Source: Candidatus Kerfeldbacteria bacterium
Lineage (GTDB): Bacteria; Patescibacteriota; Patescibacteriia; Veblenbacterales; UBA10138
Length of the DNA stretch: 17,338 nt
Reading direction: 5' to 3'
Assembly (NCBI GenBank): GCA_016234305.1
Contig: JACRFM010000002.1
Location: forward strand, 1 to 17,338
Shown in pieces: positions 14,395-17,338 of the stretch. Position 1 is the stretch's first letter, and every line of letters begins with the position of its first letter. Both the position numbers and the translations under genes were made by a program. The notes under the pieces are model-generated. The model was not told where the DNA came from. It did not search any database and saw only the letters and a program-made list of their open reading frames with translations.

Positions 14395-15471
14395 ATGTCC
14401 GCTACCGAAGTTGCCATTTTGCAGAAAATCATAACTAATTTGGCCGGTCAAACCGTGTCTGATTTGTATTTACGGGCCGGTAGTCAGCCCGTGATACGTC
14501 GGGACGGTGAACTTGTGACTTTAGATGATGAAGCGGTCGTCACCTCAGCTTTTTTGGACGCTAGTTTAAGTTGGTTATTAACCGTTGAACAGCGTCAGGT
14601 TGTAGACAGCAATAAACAGTTAACCATTGGTTATACTTTTGCCAACCGTTTGCGTTTGCGGGTAACGGTTTTTTATCAGCAAGGTCTGCCGGAGATTACT
14701 ATCCGTTTTATTAGTAACCCTGTGAAAAGTTTAACTGATTTAGGCTGGCCGCCAGTTTTAGAAAAATTGGCTGCCAGTGCCAAAGGTTTGATTATCTTAA
14801 GTGGTTCTTATGGTTCGGGGCGGAGCTTAAGTCTGGCCAGTTTGTTATCACATATTAACAATACTCAAGCCAGGCATATTGTGACCGTGGAAGAGCCGAT
14901 TGAATTTTTATTATTGTCAGGTCGTTCGGTGGTTGACCAGCGGGAAATAGGTAAGGATGCTAATACCTGGGAAGAGGCAATTGACAATTTACCCAAGGAG
15001 GATTGTGATGTAGTGGCCTTGTCACATTTAGTCAATACCAAAGTAGTTAGCCAGGCGATTGATTTGGCCTTGGGCGGTAAGTTGGTGGTAGTGGTGGTGG
15101 AATCAGATTCAGCTATTAAAACCGTTGAGAGGTTGGTGGGAACATTTAAACCTGACGACCAAGATAATGTCCGCTGGCGTTTAGCCGATGCTTTATTGGC
15201 TGTTTGTTTTCAGCGCCTCTTGCCCAGGGTCGGCGGGGGGAGGGTCTTGGTTCCCGAAATTTTGCTCGGTACGGCGGCCGCCAAAACCATTATTCAAGAA
15301 GGCAAATATTATCAATTAATTAATTTATTACAGACGGCGCGCGCTGAAGGCATGATGTCTTTTGATTATGCTTTGGCCGAGCTGGTTAAAACAGGCGAAG
15401 TTATGAGAGACATAGCTTTGCCTCAGGCTCATGACCAGGAATTGTTTAATTCTTTATTGCGTCGCAGTTAA
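14395..15471 (+). CDS. PilT-like protein with degenerate ATPase motifs (probable pseudo-ATPase)
   Basis: This 358-aa protein aligns with PilT, the retraction ATPase, over its full length: N-terminal PAS-like domain (VSDLYLRAGSQPVIRRDGEL), arginine-rich linker strand, RecA-like core and the C-terminal GMMSFDYALAELV helix region. It has no zinc cysteines, as in PilT. Key catalytic sites are changed: Walker A reads GSYGSGRS (137-144) with R143 for the essential Lys; the Asp box is VTVEEPIEF; Walker B reads DCDVVALSH (203-211) with His for the catalytic Glu; the His box TGH...TLHT has become GGK...VVES (227-237); and AIRNLIRE is AAKTIIQE. The frame is intact, so it is kept by selection. TTG 14374 lies within the heptamer tract; ATG 14395 is preferred. 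It may regulate or cap the PilB hexamer, or form mixed hexamers with a true PilT elsewhere; this is inference. Confidence 0.85.
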   Translation: MSATEVAILQKIITNLAGQTVSDLYLRAGSQPVIRRDGELVTLDDEAVVTSAFLDASLSWLLTVEQRQVVDSNKQLTIGYTFANRLRLRVTVFYQQGLPEITIRFISNPVKSLTDLGWPPVLEKLAASAKGLIILSGSYGSGRSLSLASLLSHINNTQARHIVTVEEPIEFLLLSGRSVVDQREIGKDANTWEEAIDNLPKEDCDVVALSHLVNTKVVSQAIDLALGGKLVVVVVESDSAIKTVERLVGTFKPDDQDNVRWRLADALLAVCFQRLLPRVGGGRVLVPEILLGTAAAKTIIQEGKYYQLINLLQTARAEGMMSFDYALAELVKTGEVMRDIALPQAHDQELFNSLLRRS

Positions 15472-15476
15472 AATTT

Positions 15477-16685
15477 ATGCCGTTGTTTGATTATCGCGCT
15501 AAAGATAATACTGGCAAAGATGTCGCCGGTGTAGTGGAGGCTCCGTCGGAGAGTTTGGCGCTGGGGGTACTCGAGGAAAGACAGTTAACGCCTCTTTATA
15601 TACAAGCGCGGGCCGAAGGCGGCGTCTGGCAGGCGTCTTTAAAATTTTTTAATCGGGTAACAGCCAAGGACTTGGTTATTTTTTCGCGCCAACTCGCCGT
15701 CATGTCGTCGGCGACCGTGCCGTTGTTGGAAAGTTTGCGAATTTTAATTAAACAAACTGAAAACGATATCTTGCGGATGATTATTTCTGATGTCGGCGAT
15801 GAAGTTGAGGGCGGAGCCAAACTGTCAACTGCTTTGGGAAAATATCCCGATACCTTTAGTGATTTTTACATCAATATGATTAAATCCGGCGAAACCTCCG
15901 GCCGGCTGGATGAATCTTTGAATTATCTGGCGGATGAAGCGGAAAAAAATCATGAGTTGTCTAGCAAAATACGCGGCGCCATGATTTATCCGGCTTTTAT
16001 TATTGGTGGTTTGTTTATAGTCGGTTTTGTGATGATGGTTTTTGTTCTGCCCAAGTTGACTACTATTTTGCAGGATTCCAAAACCAAACTACCCTTCTCC
16101 ACTGAATTATTAATTGCTACCAGTAATTTTATGCAACACCAATGGTGGCTGTTAATAATACTTATCTTGGCTTTAGTAGTGGCCATTCGTTTGGCGGTGC
16201 GTAATCCAACCGGTAGATTGATTTGGCATCGTTTGCAATTAAGACTGCCGATTTTTGGACAGATTTATCGCAAAATTTATATTGTCCGCTTTACTCGTTC
16301 TTTGGGCACTCTGCTGCAAGGCGGCGTGCCCTTAACTCGTAGTTTGGAGGTGGTAGCGGGAGTAGTCGGTAATGCGGTTTTTAAAGATTTAATTAATCAG
16401 ACAATCCATCAAGTTGAGGAGGGCAATTCAGTCTCAACCGTGTTTTTGGAGTCAAGCATTATGCCGGCGATGGTCTCACAAATGATGGTCGTGGGCGAGA
16501 AGACCGGTCGTCTGGAGGAAATTTTGCAAAGATTATCTAATTTTTACAGTAAGGAGGTAGAAACCCTGGTGACCAATTTGGTAACTTTAGTAGAACCATT
16601 AATTATGATTGTTTTAGGCTTGGCTGTTGGGGTAATGGTGTCGGCTATTATTTTGCCGCTTTATAACTTGGCTGGTAGTTTTTAA
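15477..16685 (+). CDS. pilC: PilC, integral membrane platform protein of the pilus
   Basis: This 402-aa protein is a GspF/PilC family member. It opens with the typical MPLFDYRAKDNTGK and has two homologous GspF domains: the first from FSRQLAVMSSATVPLLESL (~68-190), the second from FTRSLGTLLQGGVPLTRSL (~272-395). Each contains the GE-[TK]-[ST]-GRL motif (SGETSGRL, VGEKTGRL) and ends in hydrophobic helices; another hydrophobic pair lies between the domains. In the family it sits in the membrane pore below the pilus and transmits ATPase rotation to the growing filament. Length is normal. It starts 5 nt after the PilT-like gene, so both are co-translated. Confidence 0.95.
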   Translation: MPLFDYRAKDNTGKDVAGVVEAPSESLALGVLEERQLTPLYIQARAEGGVWQASLKFFNRVTAKDLVIFSRQLAVMSSATVPLLESLRILIKQTENDILRMIISDVGDEVEGGAKLSTALGKYPDTFSDFYINMIKSGETSGRLDESLNYLADEAEKNHELSSKIRGAMIYPAFIIGGLFIVGFVMMVFVLPKLTTILQDSKTKLPFSTELLIATSNFMQHQWWLLIILILALVVAIRLAVRNPTGRLIWHRLQLRLPIFGQIYRKIYIVRFTRSLGTLLQGGVPLTRSLEVVAGVVGNAVFKDLINQTIHQVEEGNSVSTVFLESSIMPAMVSQMMVVGEKTGRLEEILQRLSNFYSKEVETLVTNLVTLVEPLIMIVLGLAVGVMVSAIILPLYNLAGSF

Positions 16686-16697
16686 AAATTTTTCCTA

Positions 16698-16726
16698 TAG
16701 ACAAGAATACAAAAATATGCTATACT
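16698..16726 (+). promoter_or_regulatory. promoter of the second pilin gene
   Basis: TAGACA (16698-16703), a 17-nt spacer and TATACT (16721-16726) match the consensus at 10 of 12 positions. The start is expected near 16733, giving a leader of about 88 nt, the longest in this window. It allows pilin 2 to be expressed apart from the machinery operon. Confidence 0.75.
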
Positions 16727-16736
16727 ATCTATTGTT

Positions 16737-16785
16737 ATTAAACTTATCTCCTGATAAATTAGCCTTTAAATCAAGTTTAATTTAT
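16737..16785 (+). promoter_or_regulatory. overlapping alternative hairpins in the pilin 2 leader
   Basis: ATTAAACTT (16737-16745) is perfectly complementary to AAGTTTAAT (16773-16781), and ATAAATTA (16754-16761) to TAATTTAT (16778-16785). The two 3' arms overlap, so the stems exclude each other. Both are A/T-only and weak. A regulatory role is a guess. Confidence 0.35.
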
Positions 16786-16806
16786 TGGGAACTTAAGCGA
16801 ACAAGG

Positions 16807-16816
16807 AAGGGGGTGA
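16807..16816 (+). promoter_or_regulatory. strong Shine-Dalgarno sequence of pilin 2
   Basis: AAGGGGGTGA matches the full anti-Shine-Dalgarno complement AAGGAGGTGA at 9 of 10 bases, 4 nt before the ATG at 16821. No other gene in the window has anything comparable. Confidence 0.8.
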
Positions 16817-16820
16817 GACA

Positions 16821-17276
16821 ATGACAAATCGAAAGGGTTTCACCTTGGTTGAACTCTTGGTGGTAATCGCTATTATTGCCATTTTATCAACTTTGGCTGT
16901 GGTAGCTCTTAATAGCGCTCGTCAAAAGTCTAGGGATGCCAAACGGGTGAGTGATATTAAGCAGGTTCAAACTGCTTTGGAGCTTTATTTTGGCGACCAG
17001 AATCTTTATCCAACCGGAACTATCGTAGGTGTGGCGCAAAATGGAACTTTGGGCGACGCTAATCACGTAACTCTTAGCTCCACTAATGGCTTTAATGCCA
17101 CCGCGGCCGGTACCACCTATATGGGTAAGGTGCCGTCTAATCCATCACCCAATGGCGGTAACTATACTTACGCTTCAACCGACGGTTCCACTTATAGCAT
17201 TACTTTCGTGCTGGAAGGCAACACCGGCGGTTTATCCTCTGGTACACGCACGGCCAGCCCGAGCGGTATTCAATAG
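16821..17276 (+). CDS. type IV pilin (prepilin) 2, probable major pilin
   Basis: This 151-aa prepilin has leader MTNRKG, cleavage after G6, and FTLVELLVV with Glu at mature position 5. The first ~50 residues and the ending TASPSGIQ are nearly the same as in pilin 1, while the middle differs and has no cysteine. Its own promoter, long leader, strong Shine-Dalgarno sequence and terminator point to high, separately controlled expression, which is how a major pilin is usually made; that conclusion is inference. The nearest pilus gene is pilC, 135 nt upstream. Confidence 0.93.
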   Translation: MTNRKGFTLVELLVVIAIIAILSTLAVVALNSARQKSRDAKRVSDIKQVQTALELYFGDQNLYPTGTIVGVAQNGTLGDANHVTLSSTNGFNATAAGTTYMGKVPSNPSPNGGNYTYASTDGSTYSITFVLEGNTGGLSSGTRTASPSGIQ

Positions 17277-17291
17277 TTTTGTAAGTTAACT

Positions 17292-17329
17292 AAAACAACT
17301 CAGCTCCTTGCGAGGAACTGGGTTGTTTT
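17292..17329. terminator. strong Rho-independent terminator after pilin 2
   Basis: AAAACAACTCAGCTCCT (17292-17308) pairs with AGGAACTGGGTTGTTTT (17313-17329) in a 17-bp stem, with two G-U pairs and a 4-nt loop TGCG. The stem ends in a T run on the + strand and starts with an A run, so it could act on both strands. It begins 15 nt after the pilin stop. Confidence 0.9.
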
Positions 17330-17338
17330 GCTTACTGG

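Noticed and set aside
17086..17289. Out-of-frame 67-codon frame within pilin 2
   Set aside because: It is a shadow of the pilin frame with no domain or start signal.

Overview
This window most likely comes from a Patescibacteria (Candidate Phyla Radiation) genome, or a close relative with similar gene order. The reasons are a compact type IV pilus cluster in the order pilM, pilN, pilO, small membrane protein, pilin, pilB, receiver, pilT-like, pilC, pilin; almost no Shine-Dalgarno sequences; 2-13 nt gaps inside operons; and short palindromic elements scattered between genes and, once, inside one. The standard bacterial code fits all genes (stops are TAA, TAG and one TGA). Phylum placement is inference; no marker gene other than a tRNA is present.

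Layout. Bases 1-344 hold a tRNA-Pro(GGG) gene with encoded CCA, followed by a scrambled partial copy of it that carries a small GC-rich hairpin. Bases 345-7994 encode four exported or membrane-anchored proteins on the + strand: a 151-aa anchored protein, a 1087-aa secreted multidomain Ig/FN3-like protein with a tandem ~270-aa duplication, a 185-aa membrane-anchored protein, and a 1071-aa secreted protein with PKD-like, chitobiase-C-like, FN3-like and C-terminal repeat-rich beta domains. Three of the four begin their exported part with the same kind of domain (paired Cys, then DPE[G/A]DP). The last three genes form an operon behind a near-consensus promoter at 879-907.

Bases 8093-17338 hold the pilus machine. 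A new promoter precedes pilM; pilM-pilN-pilO and a PilP-position membrane protein form the inner-membrane platform, followed by a first pilin. Then come the extension ATPase pilB, a stand-alone CheY-like receiver, a PilT-like protein, and the platform protein pilC. A second pilin closes the window with its own promoter, a ~90-nt leader, the only strong Shine-Dalgarno sequence here, and a strong terminator.

How they could work together: PilM/N/O/PilC form the platform, PilB powers pilin polymerisation, and the surface proteins upstream are candidate adhesins or pilus-tip/cell-surface partners. The most unusual gene is the PilT-like one: it keeps the PilT fold signature from end to end but has lost the Walker A lysine (Arg instead), the catalytic glutamate (His instead) and the His box, so it looks like a pseudo-ATPase and not a retraction motor. 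Prepilin peptidase and secretin genes are not in this window.
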